Below, piece by piece: positions 1-5,919 of a DNA stretch of 6,166 nucleotides; the first letter of the stretch is position 1, and the number at the start of each line of letters is the position of its first letter. This DNA comes from Azoarcus sp. (lineage in GTDB: Bacteria > Pseudomonadota > Gammaproteobacteria > Burkholderiales > Rhodocyclaceae): assembly GCA_023230755.1 (NCBI GenBank), contig JALNWS010000218.1, forward strand, positions 1 to 6,166. The letters are read 5' to 3'. The position numbers were made by a program, and so were the translations under genes. The notes under the pieces were generated by a model, which made no database searches, was not told the DNA's origin, and saw only the letters and a list, made by a program, of their open reading frames with translations.

Positions 1-1137
1 ATCGCCAAGTATCCGCTGCTGGCCATCCCCATGTTCATCCTCGCCGGCATGATCTTCGAGCGCTCGGGCGTGGCGCTGCGCCTGGTCCGCTTCGTGACTG
101 CAATGGTGGGCGAGTGGACGGGCTCGCTGGCAGTCGTGGCGGTGCTGGTGTCCATGCTGCTCGGCGGCATCTCCGGCTCGGGTCCGGCCGACGCTGCGGC
201 GGTGGCTGCGGTGATGTTGCCGTCGATGATCAAGCGCGGGTACTCGAAAGGGTTTTCTGCCGGCCTGATTGCTGCTGCAGGATCGACTGCCATCGTCATC
301 CCGCCCTCGGTCGCCTTCATCGTCTATAGCGTCCTGGTGCCGGCGGCGACCGTGCCTGCGCTGTTCGCGGCAGGTTTGTTTCCCGGTCTGATTGCCGCCC
401 TGTGCCTGCTCATTCCGGCGGTGCTGATCAGCCGCAAGCATGGGTTCGGGCGCGACTACAAAGCCGAACGGCCGCCCTTTCTGAGGAGTCTCGTGGACGC
501 GGTGTGGGGCCTGTTGGCGCCGGTGATCATCCTCGGTGGTCTGCGCACAGGCATCTTCACGCCGACCGAGGCGGCGGTGGTGGCGGTGGCCTACGGCGTG
601 TTCGTCGGCATGGTGATCTATCGCAGCATCGGGGTGAAAGACCTGTTCAGGCTGCTGATTGAAGCCGGCGAGCTGTCTGCCGTCGTGTTGATGATCATCG
701 GCGTGGCCTCTGTTTTCGCCTGGGCGGGCAACACCCTGGGCATCTTTGATGCGGCGGCGAAGGCGCTGGTCGAGATGCATCCGAGCGAGTGGGTGATGCT
801 GCTGTCGGTGAACCTGTTGCTGCTGGTCGCGGGCATGTTCCTCGACGCGGTGTCGATCTTTCTCATCCTGCTGCCGCTGCTGGTGCCGATTGCGCAGGCG
901 ATGGGCTGGGATCTGGTGTGGTTCGGCGTGATGATGACCATCAATCTGGCGATCGGCCAGTTCACACCGCCCATGGCGATCTCGCTGATGATCACCTCGC
1001 GCATCGCCGGCATCGGCATGGAGGAAACCTTCCGCTGGGTGATCTGGCTGGTGCTGGCGATGGCGATGGGCCTGACCGCAATGATCGTCTTTCCCCAGCT
1101 CGCGCTGTGGTTGCCGGGGCAGCTGGGTTATCTGTGA
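1..1137 (+). CDS. dctM: TRAP transporter large permease subunit, DctM type (5'-truncated)
   Basis: This is the large membrane subunit of a tripartite ATP-independent periplasmic (TRAP) transporter. The family imports organic acids or similar solutes across the inner membrane using an ion gradient, with a periplasmic binding protein and a small DctQ subunit. The window shows 378 residues with no start; full DctM proteins are usually about 425-440 residues, so roughly the first 50 are missing. Numbered from the window edge, the family signatures are GISGSGPADAA at 56-66, the re-entrant-loop-like AAAGSTAIVIPPS at 91-103, GIFTPTEAA at 184-192 and GQFTPPMA at 319-326, separated by many hydrophobic helices. 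The reading frame is open from base 1, and the first ATG in it (31) lies inside a conserved region, so it is not the real start. The stop is TGA at 1135-1137. DctQ and the binding protein would lie upstream, outside the window. The substrate cannot be told from this subunit. The gene converges on ubiT. Confidence 0.93.
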   Translation: MAKYPLLAIPMFILAGMIFERSGVALRLVRFVTAMVGEWTGSLAVVAVLVSMLLGGISGSGPADAAAVAAVMLPSMIKRGYSKGFSAGLIAAAGSTAIVIPPSVAFIVYSVLVPAATVPALFAAGLFPGLIAALCLLIPAVLISRKHGFGRDYKAERPPFLRSLVDAVWGLLAPVIILGGLRTGIFTPTEAAVVAVAYGVFVGMVIYRSIGVKDLFRLLIEAGELSAVVLMIIGVASVFAWAGNTLGIFDAAAKALVEMHPSEWVMLLSVNLLLLVAGMFLDAVSIFLILLPLLVPIAQAMGWDLVWFGVMMTINLAIGQFTPPMAISLMITSRIAGIGMEETFRWVIWLVLAMAMGLTAMIVFPQLALWLPGQLGYL

Positions 1138-1206
1138 TGGATGATATCCGGGGGCGCAATGCCTCCGGGTGCGACCCGAATCGAATGTGGTGAAACCCGC
1201 TCCGTC
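1138..1206. terminator. Convergent intergenic gap with overlapping hairpins; possible shared transcription end
   Basis: This 69-bp gap lies between the stop codons of the convergent TRAP permease and ubiT genes. CCGGGGGC (1148-1155) can pair with GCCTCCGG (1161-1168) around a 5-nt loop, with one G-U pair in plus-strand RNA. A second hairpin, CGGGT (1166-1170) with ACCCG (1174-1178), overlaps the first, so only one can form at a time. Neither is followed by a run of U on either strand, so this is not a textbook intrinsic terminator. Position, not structure, is the main support for a shared termination role. Confidence 0.4.
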
Positions 1207-1722
1207 TCAGCCGCGCCGGCCCAGCAGTGCGTCCCAATCCACCGCGTCGAGCGTGTTCTTGACCAGCAGACCGAGATCGGTGTCGCCCTCCATGATCAGG
1301 CGGCGGCTGAAGAACAGGGTGTCGGCATCCTCCTCACGCAGCGCCAGGGCGAGGTAGTCGCGAGCGGTCGCCGACAGAATGAGATCCGGCTTCAGGACGT
1401 CTTTGGCGCGATGAAATCCGCGTTCGTTGAAGCTGAAGTCCAGGGTCAGGCCGGCATCGCTGACGCGCATGCGCAGATTGCGTCCGGTCAGCGGCTGGAG
1501 CTGATCGCGCGGCAGTACGCGGTCGAGCGCAAGGTTGAGTGCGGTGACGAGTGCCTGTGCGGGGGGCTGCTGTGGCAGGCGGGCGACGACGCGGGCGAGC
1601 GTTGCCGGCAGGGTAAAGGCGGGCACCTTGAGACTGCCGAGCCGATGCGCGATGCGCTGGCGCAGGTTGCCGGGCAGCAGATGGGAGAGGCGGGGGACGG
1701 GAAGCGGATGGGCTTGGGACAT
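1207..1722 (-). CDS. ubiT: Anaerobic ubiquinone biosynthesis accessory factor UbiT (SCP2 domain)
   Basis: This 171-residue protein matches UbiT (formerly YhbT), the SCP2-fold lipid-binding accessory factor of the oxygen-independent ubiquinone pathway. In that pathway UbiT is thought to handle the hydrophobic isoprenoid-ring intermediates, as UbiJ does in the aerobic one. Recognisable family text includes LPGNLRQRIA near residues 16-25, DLILSATARDYLALALR at 113-129, DADTLFFSRRLIMEGDTDLG at 132-151 and VKNTLDAVDW at 154-163. The length is close to that of the E. coli protein. No signal peptide or membrane segment is seen. The ATG at 1722 follows the ubiV stop by 9 bp, and an AAGGAA ribosome-binding site overlaps that stop codon (1732-1727), which supports this start and tight operon coupling. 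It is the last gene of ubiU-ubiV-ubiT. Context with ubiU and ubiV makes another SCP2 function unlikely. Confidence 0.93.
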   Translation of the reverse strand: MSQAHPLPVPRLSHLLPGNLRQRIAHRLGSLKVPAFTLPATLARVVARLPQQPPAQALVTALNLALDRVLPRDQLQPLTGRNLRMRVSDAGLTLDFSFNERGFHRAKDVLKPDLILSATARDYLALALREEDADTLFFSRRLIMEGDTDLGLLVKNTLDAVDWDALLGRRG

Positions 1723-1731
1723 GGGTTTCCT

Positions 1732-2628
1732 TCAGGCGCTGACCAGTTGGTCGACACCGGGCTTGCCGTGCCAGAAGCCGTTGCAGGGGGCATCGGGCAT
1801 CAGCGGCAGGCTGGCAGCGAACGCCGCTTTTGGGGTCTGGCGGCCGTCGAGCGTGGCGCGGAAGAGTTCGACGATCTCGCGGGTGTGGTTGCCCTGCGGG
1901 CTGATGCGCAGGACTTCGGCGCTGTTCGCCAGTGCGGGCAGATCTGCGAGCAGGTTGTGCACCCGGGCAGACTGCGTCTGCACGCCATTGAGGGTGAGGA
2001 AGGGTTCGCCTTCACGGGTGCTCAGGCTCAGGCCGTCGCTGATCCCGAGACAGCGGAACTCACACGCGTCCTTCTGCAGGTTGTAGTGGCGTGCGGTGAA
2101 GCAGCGCGCGGAGTGCGCCAGCGGCAAGCGGCCGTAGGCGAAGACCTCGGCCTCGAGCGTGCTAGGCAGGCCGCAGCGCAGTTCGTCGAGTTGCGCGCCG
2201 GACATCTCCGGCGGCACCACCCAGCGCGTTGCACCGGACTGCACCATCAGATCCAGTGTGTGCGGGTTGAAGATGTTCAGCGTGGGCCCGGCGATCCAGT
2301 CGTGACGACCGGCCTCGGCCAGCAGGCGGACCGCGCCCATGTCGTTGGCTTCGACGCGGAACCGTGCCTGCGTGCACAGCCGGCGCAGGGTCTTGAGATC
2401 GGACTCGGATTCGATCAGCGACTGGGTGGAGAGCACCGCTTCCTTGCCCGCGTCGGCGAGCATGGCGGCGACCTCGAGCCAGTCGTCAAGGCGCAGCTCG
2501 TGGCGTCGCGAGCACACGGTTTCGCCCAGATGCACGATGTCTATCGTGCTGTCGGCGATGTCGGCGTAGAAATCGAGCACGCTCTGGCGGGGCCAGTAGT
2601 ACAGCAGGGGGCCGAGGGAGAGTTTCAT
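1732..2628 (-). CDS. ubiV: Oxygen-independent ubiquinone hydroxylation protein UbiV (U32 family, Fe-S)
   Basis: This is a 298-residue peptidase-U32-family protein. UbiV pairs with UbiU, and together they carry out O2-independent hydroxylation of the ubiquinone ring; each subunit of the known pair binds a 4Fe-4S cluster. The N-terminus MKLSLGPLLYYWP closely resembles E. coli UbiV. Four cysteines fit the family's cluster ligands: C39 in LGETVCSRR, then C176, C189 and C193 in the characteristic C-x12-C-x3-C arrangement. Other family text is LPLAHSARCFTAR (168-180), LNGVQTQS (213-220), RISPQGNHT (241-249) and PCNGFW (281-286). I chose ATG 2628 because it matches the E. coli start and has GGA about 10 nt upstream. 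An ATG at 2637 would add three residues and overlap the ubiU stop as ATGA. The frame stays open far upstream inside ubiU, but that extension is only a shadow of ubiU. It is the middle gene of the operon. Confidence 0.95.
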   Translation of the reverse strand: MKLSLGPLLYYWPRQSVLDFYADIADSTIDIVHLGETVCSRRHELRLDDWLEVAAMLADAGKEAVLSTQSLIESESDLKTLRRLCTQARFRVEANDMGAVRLLAEAGRHDWIAGPTLNIFNPHTLDLMVQSGATRWVVPPEMSGAQLDELRCGLPSTLEAEVFAYGRLPLAHSARCFTARHYNLQKDACEFRCLGISDGLSLSTREGEPFLTLNGVQTQSARVHNLLADLPALANSAEVLRISPQGNHTREIVELFRATLDGRQTPKAAFAASLPLMPDAPCNGFWHGKPGVDQLVSA

Positions 2629-2633
2629 CGGGT

Positions 2634-3647
2634 TCATTTCCACGGACGGTAGTAAGCCCCGAGGGTGTGGCTCTGGCCCTCGGAAACCTTGTTGAGTTCG
2701 GCCATCCAGGCCGGCAGCGCCTTGAAGTCCTGCGGTGCGCGCATCACCTGGTCGAGCGCGGCGCGCCACACCTTGGTGACCTGGGCGACATAGGCCGGAC
2801 TGCGCTGGCGGCCCTCGATCTTGATGGCACGCACGCCGATGCGGGCGAGCTCGGGCAGCAGCTCCAGCGTGTTCAGGCTGGTTGGCTCCTCGATCGCGTA
2901 ATAGGTTTCGTCGTTGACCTCGAAGCGGCCCTTGCACAGCGTCGGGTAGCCGGCGCGCTCGCCGTCGGCAAAGCGGTCGATGAGGATGCCGTTGAGCCGG
3001 GTTTCCATGCCCTTGGGGGTCTGTTCCCAGCGCACATGCTTGCCTGGCGAGCAGGCGCCGTTGCAGTTGGGCGATTCGCCGGTGGCGTAGGCGGACAGGG
3101 CGCAACGGCCCTCGACCATTACACACAGGCCGCCGAAGCCGAAGACTTCGATCTCGACCGTGGTGTTGGCAATGACCTGTTCCACCTGCGGCATCGACAG
3201 CACCCGTGGCAGCACCGCGCGCTGGATGCCGAAACGCTCGTGATAGAAATTGATGGCTTCGTAGCTGGTGGCCGAACCCTGCACGGACAGGTGCAGACGC
3301 AGTTGCGGGTGGGTTTTTGCGGCGTAGGCCATGAGGCCGGGGTCGGCGAGGATGACGGCGTCGATGCCCATCTCGGCTGCGCGGTCCACCGCGGTCGTCC
3401 AGCTCGACCAGTTGCCGGCCTGCGGATAGGTGTTGAGCGCGAGCAGGACCTTGCCGCCGCGCTGGTGTGCGTACGCAATGCCGTCACGCATCTGCTTGGG
3501 ATCGAAATTGAGCCCAGTGAAGTTGCGCGCGTTGGTGGCGTCCTTGAAGCCGAGATAGACGCAGTTGGCGCCGTGGTCGATGGCAGTCTTGAGCGCCGGC
3601 AGGCTGCCGGCGGGGCAGACGAGTTCTATCTGCTGGGACGAATTCAT
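2634..3647 (-). CDS. ubiU: Oxygen-independent ubiquinone hydroxylation protein UbiU (U32 family, Fe-S)
   Basis: This 337-residue U32-family protein is UbiU, the partner of UbiV in anaerobic ubiquinone ring hydroxylation. Family text includes ELVCPAGSLPALK (8-20), GFKDATNARNFTGLNF (33-48), LPRVLS (146-151), FGFGGLCVMVEGRC (169-182), TGESPNCNGACSP (189-201), GYPTLCKGRF (233-242) and IKIEGRQRSPAYV (275-287). The expected 4Fe-4S ligands are C175, C182, C199 and C238, matching the E. coli cysteines with a constant offset of about six. C195 is an extra cysteine close to the cluster. The start is well constrained: an in-frame TGA lies at 3669-3671, and ATG 3647 is the only ATG, GTG or TTG between it and the conserved ELVCPAG. 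No good Shine-Dalgarno precedes it. The gene leads the ubiUVT operon and has an FNR/Anr box about 70 bp upstream. A U32 collagenase or tRNA-modification role is unlikely given these motifs and neighbours. Confidence 0.96.
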   Translation of the reverse strand: MNSSQQIELVCPAGSLPALKTAIDHGANCVYLGFKDATNARNFTGLNFDPKQMRDGIAYAHQRGGKVLLALNTYPQAGNWSSWTTAVDRAAEMGIDAVILADPGLMAYAAKTHPQLRLHLSVQGSATSYEAINFYHERFGIQRAVLPRVLSMPQVEQVIANTTVEIEVFGFGGLCVMVEGRCALSAYATGESPNCNGACSPGKHVRWEQTPKGMETRLNGILIDRFADGERAGYPTLCKGRFEVNDETYYAIEEPTSLNTLELLPELARIGVRAIKIEGRQRSPAYVAQVTKVWRAALDQVMRAPQDFKALPAWMAELNKVSEGQSHTLGAYYRPWK

Positions 3648-3658
3648 TGGGGCACCAG

Positions 3659-3684
3659 GGTGGCGGAGTCAAAGCTCCGCCACC
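3659..3684. repeat. Perfect 10-bp-arm inverted repeat in front of ubiU
   Basis: GGTGGCGGAG (3659-3668) and CTCCGCCACC (3675-3684) are exact reverse complements separated by 6 bp. No U-tract follows on either strand, so it is a poor intrinsic terminator. It lies 12 bp upstream of the ubiU ATG and overlaps the -10 and transcription start expected from the FNR box. A repressor operator, or a hairpin that forms only in read-through RNA from the upstream gene, are both possible. The repeat itself is certain; its role is not. Confidence 0.7.
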
Positions 3685-3689
3685 TTAGA
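3684..3689 (-). promoter_or_regulatory. Candidate -10 element of the ubiUVT promoter
   Basis: On the minus strand this reads TCTAAG, matching 4 of 6 bases of TATAAT. It would place the transcription start near 3675-3677, putting the FNR/Anr box centre (3716.5) about 40 bp upstream, the usual spacing for class II FNR activation. The neighbouring TAAGGT (3687-3682) is an alternative. Support comes mainly from spacing to the box, not from the hexamer. Confidence 0.3.
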
Positions 3690-3709
3690 GGCGGACCGCC
3701 GCGGATGCT

Positions 3710-3723
3710 TTGACCCGTATCAA
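3710..3723 (-). promoter_or_regulatory. FNR/Anr-type box upstream of ubiUVT
   Basis: The minus strand reads TTGATACGGGTCAA, which agrees with the FNR/Anr consensus TTGAT-N4-ATCAA at 9 of 10 defined positions. The variant half GTCAA is common in Anr/Dnr-type sites. Its centre lies about 70 bp upstream of the ubiU ATG, with room for a class II promoter. FNR control of ubiUVT is established in E. coli, which makes the match more credible. The site predicts induction of the operon when oxygen is low. Confidence 0.8.
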
Positions 3724-3767
3724 ACGCAGGCAGTGTTCAGCGTGAGCGTGATGCGTGGCCGCAGCGG

Positions 3768-3788
3768 GTCACGTAAGCCCAGCGTGAC
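3768..3788. repeat. Short inverted repeat just after the arginase-OAT gene
   Basis: GTCACG (3768-3773) and CGTGAC (3783-3788) form a 6-bp stem with a 9-nt loop, starting 8 bp past the stop codon of the fusion gene on the minus strand. No U-rich tail follows. It could stabilise the 3' end of the mRNA or be chance; it is a weak candidate for a transcription end. Confidence 0.25.
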
Positions 3789-3795
3789 GCAGGCC

Positions 3796-5913
3796 TCAGG
3801 CGCCGAGAGTGGACAGGGTGTCGATGACGGTTTTCGCGCTGTCATCGAGCGTGGCCTCGTCGATGATCAGTGGCGGAGCCAGGCGGATCACGTTGCCCGT
3901 CGTGTCGCGGGTGGCAATGCCGCGACTGAGCAGAACTTCGGCAACATGCGCGGCCGACGCGAGCTTCGGGTCGATGGCAATGCCGATCAGCAGGCCGCGG
4001 CCGCGGATCTCGCGGATGCAGGGCAGGTTTGCCGCTTCGAGGCGGCCGCGCAGGCGCGCGCCGAGTTGCTCGGCACGCTCCCACGGGCTGTCTTCGACGA
4101 GCAGGGCAAGCACTTCGAGGGCGACGGCGGCACCGAGCGGGTTGCCGCCGAAGGTGGAGCCGTGGTCGCCGGGGTGAAACACGTCCATTACCTCGCGGTC
4201 GGCGAGGAAGGCCGATACCGGCAGCAGGCCGCCTCCCAGCGCTTTGCCGAGGATGAGGCCGTCCGGACGCACGCCGTCGTGATCGCAGGCCAGCAGCCGG
4301 CCGGTGCGGCCGAGCCCGGTCTGGACCTCGTCGGCGATGAGCAACACGCGGTGGCGGCGGCAGATCTCGGCGCAGCGGGCCAGATAGCCGGCGGGCGGCA
4401 CGATGATGCCGCCTTCACCCTGGATTGGTTCGACCAGGAAGGCCGCGGTTTCGGGCGTGATCGCCGCTTCGAGTGCCGCCGAGTCGCCAAAGGGGATGCG
4501 GCGCAGTCCGGGCGGGAAGGGGCCGAAGCCGTCGCGGTACTGGGCGCTGGCAGACAGCCCGACGATCGCGATCGAGCGCCCATGAAAGTTGCCGTCGCAG
4601 GCGATGATCTCCGCCTTGTCCGCTGCCACGCCTTTTACCGTATAGGCCCACTTGCGGGCGGCCTTGAGTGCGGTTTCGACGGCCTCCAGTCCGGTGTTGA
4701 CGGGTAATGCCCGCTCGTATCCGAACAGCCCGCACAGGCGTTCGAGCAGCAGTGGCAGGCGGTCGTTGGAAAACGCGCGTGAGGTCAGCGCGAGCCGTCG
4801 CGCCTGGTCTTCGAGCGCGCGCAGCAGGCGCGGGTGCCCATGGCCAAAACTGACGGCCGAGTAGGCACTCATCATGTCGAGGTAGCGGCGCCCTTCGACG
4901 TCCCACAGCCATACGCCTTCGCCGCGGTGAAACACGACCGGCAGCGGCGCGTAGTTGCTGGCGCCGAAGTGGCGCTCCTTCTCGCGCAGCCAGTAGCTTC
5001 CCGGCCCCAGCGCAGCGCAGGTGAGTTCGGCCACCCAGTCCGCGCTGCGACCGTCGGTGTCGAGGTCGGGCCGGTATTCGGTGATCTCCATCGCGATGAA
5101 GTCACCGCAGGTTCTGAGCGTGAGCAGGACGTCCGCCAGCGCCTGGGGCGCGATGCCTTCGGGCGCGGGGCAGGTCACGGCAGGCACGGCCAGCGGATCG
5201 AGCGCATCGACATCGAGACTGAGACCGAAGCCGGGCTGGCTGCCGCTGCCGCGTACGATCGTCAGCGCATCGCAGAACACGGCGGGCAGGCCGCGTTCGC
5301 GGATCTCGTTCATGTCAAAGATGCGCACGCCGAGCCGTGTCAGACGTTCGTGTTCTTCCGTTTCCCAGGCGCGGGCACCGATGACGCACACCCGGGCCGG
5401 ATCGAGCCGGGGGCCGGGGATGCCGACCAGGCTGCGATCGCCCTCTCCCAGCAGGGCCGCCAGTGGCATGCCGTGGATATTGCCCGAATGGGTGGACTCG
5501 GCGGTGTGGCTGTCGAGGTGGGCATCGATCCAGATCAGGCCGGGTGCACCGCCTGCGCGTCGGGCGATGCCGCGCCAGGTTCCCGCGGCAACGGCGTGAT
5601 CGCCGCCGAGTATCAGTGGAAACGCGCCCGGGTCGAGCGCGGCGAGGCGGTCAGCCAGGCGTCGCGCGAAGGCCGCGCAGGCTTCCAGGCGGGCCGCCAT
5701 GTCCTTCGTGTCGGTCGGCTGCTGAGTGGGACGCACGACCTCCGCCCATTCGGCGTGGATGCCGGCGTTTGAAAGACGTTCGGACAAGCCATTGCTGCGC
5801 AACGCCTGAGCTGCCGCGGCTGAGCCGGGATGCGGCGCGCCGAGCGCGGATGCCGCACTGATGATGGTGAGCCGGGTGTGGGGGCCGGCCGGCAGGTGGG
5901 TTGTATTCGTCAT
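3796..5913 (-). CDS. Fused arginase-family / ornithine aminotransferase bifunctional protein
   Basis: One open frame of 705 residues joins two complete enzymes. Residues about 13-304 are arginase-family: GGDH (103-106), DAHLD (130-134), SGNIHGMP (143-150), SLDVDALDP (232-240) and EITEYRP (276-282). All six Mn ligands are present (H106, D130, H132, D134, D234, D236), as are H147 and E279. Residues about 310-705 are a class III PLP aminotransferase matching RocD/OAT from HFGASNYAPLP to RLAPPLIID: Y321, Y351, R446, E500, D528 and the PLP lysine K557 in LGKALGGG all align with human OAT. The predicted path is arginine to ornithine plus urea, then ornithine plus 2-oxoglutarate to glutamate-5-semialdehyde plus glutamate, in the cytoplasm. 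The join is only a few residues long and has no internal start codon. ATG 5913 has a strong GGGAGG site at 5925-5920. No signal peptide is seen. Two arginase alpha-group contacts differ from canonical ones (H136, E184), so arginine specificity is inferred from context. Confidence 0.92.
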   Translation of the reverse strand: MTNTTHLPAGPHTRLTIISAASALGAPHPGSAAAAQALRSNGLSERLSNAGIHAEWAEVVRPTQQPTDTKDMAARLEACAAFARRLADRLAALDPGAFPLILGGDHAVAAGTWRGIARRAGGAPGLIWIDAHLDSHTAESTHSGNIHGMPLAALLGEGDRSLVGIPGPRLDPARVCVIGARAWETEEHERLTRLGVRIFDMNEIRERGLPAVFCDALTIVRGSGSQPGFGLSLDVDALDPLAVPAVTCPAPEGIAPQALADVLLTLRTCGDFIAMEITEYRPDLDTDGRSADWVAELTCAALGPGSYWLREKERHFGASNYAPLPVVFHRGEGVWLWDVEGRRYLDMMSAYSAVSFGHGHPRLLRALEDQARRLALTSRAFSNDRLPLLLERLCGLFGYERALPVNTGLEAVETALKAARKWAYTVKGVAADKAEIIACDGNFHGRSIAIVGLSASAQYRDGFGPFPPGLRRIPFGDSAALEAAITPETAAFLVEPIQGEGGIIVPPAGYLARCAEICRRHRVLLIADEVQTGLGRTGRLLACDHDGVRPDGLILGKALGGGLLPVSAFLADREVMDVFHPGDHGSTFGGNPLGAAVALEVLALLVEDSPWERAEQLGARLRGRLEAANLPCIREIRGRGLLIGIAIDPKLASAAHVAEVLLSRGIATRDTTGNVIRLAPPLIIDEATLDDSAKTVIDTLSTLGA

Positions 5914-5919
5914 GACGCA

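Noticed and set aside
1141..2652. Long plus-strand open frame (503 codons) opposite ubiT and ubiV
   Set aside because: Its translation has no recognisable domain and mirrors two well-identified genes on the other strand. Long antisense frames are expected in GC-rich coding DNA.
1732..3126. A 464-residue version of UbiV starting at 3126
   Set aside because: The extra N-terminal part is ubiU read out of frame; true family similarity begins at MKLSLGP (2628).
2634..3647. UbiU as a collagenase-like U32 protease or tRNA hydroxylation protein
   Set aside because: Cysteine positions, N- and C-terminal motifs and the ubiV-ubiT neighbours are specific to UbiU.
3659..3684. Inverted repeat as a rho-independent terminator of the fusion gene
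   Set aside because: No U-run follows the stem on the minus strand, it lies over 110 bp past the stop codon, and it overlaps the predicted ubiU promoter.
2667..3713. Long plus-strand open frame opposite ubiU
   Set aside because: It is a shadow of ubiU, with low-complexity Gly/Ala/Val/Asp-rich translation and no family features.
3796..4986. C-terminal domain as acetylornithine or 4-aminobutyrate aminotransferase
   Set aside because: The equivalents of Y55, Y85 and R180 of OAT, together with SAYSAV, NTGLEAVET and STFGGNP, follow ornithine aminotransferase/RocD throughout.
3565..5772. Plus-strand open frames (3565-4707 and 4834-5772) opposite the fusion gene
   Set aside because: They mirror the conserved arginase and OAT coding sequence and have no recognisable protein features.
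3796..5913. Fusion as an artefact of a lost stop or frameshift between two genes
   Set aside because: The arginase ending (ELTCAALG) and OAT beginning (HFGASNYAPLP) stay in one frame with normal codon use. There is no intergenic-looking sequence and no start codon for a separate OAT.
5002..5913. N-terminal domain as agmatinase
   Set aside because: The SGNIHGMP segment and the pairing with OAT favour arginase. The substituted alpha-group contacts leave some doubt, which is recorded as a finding.
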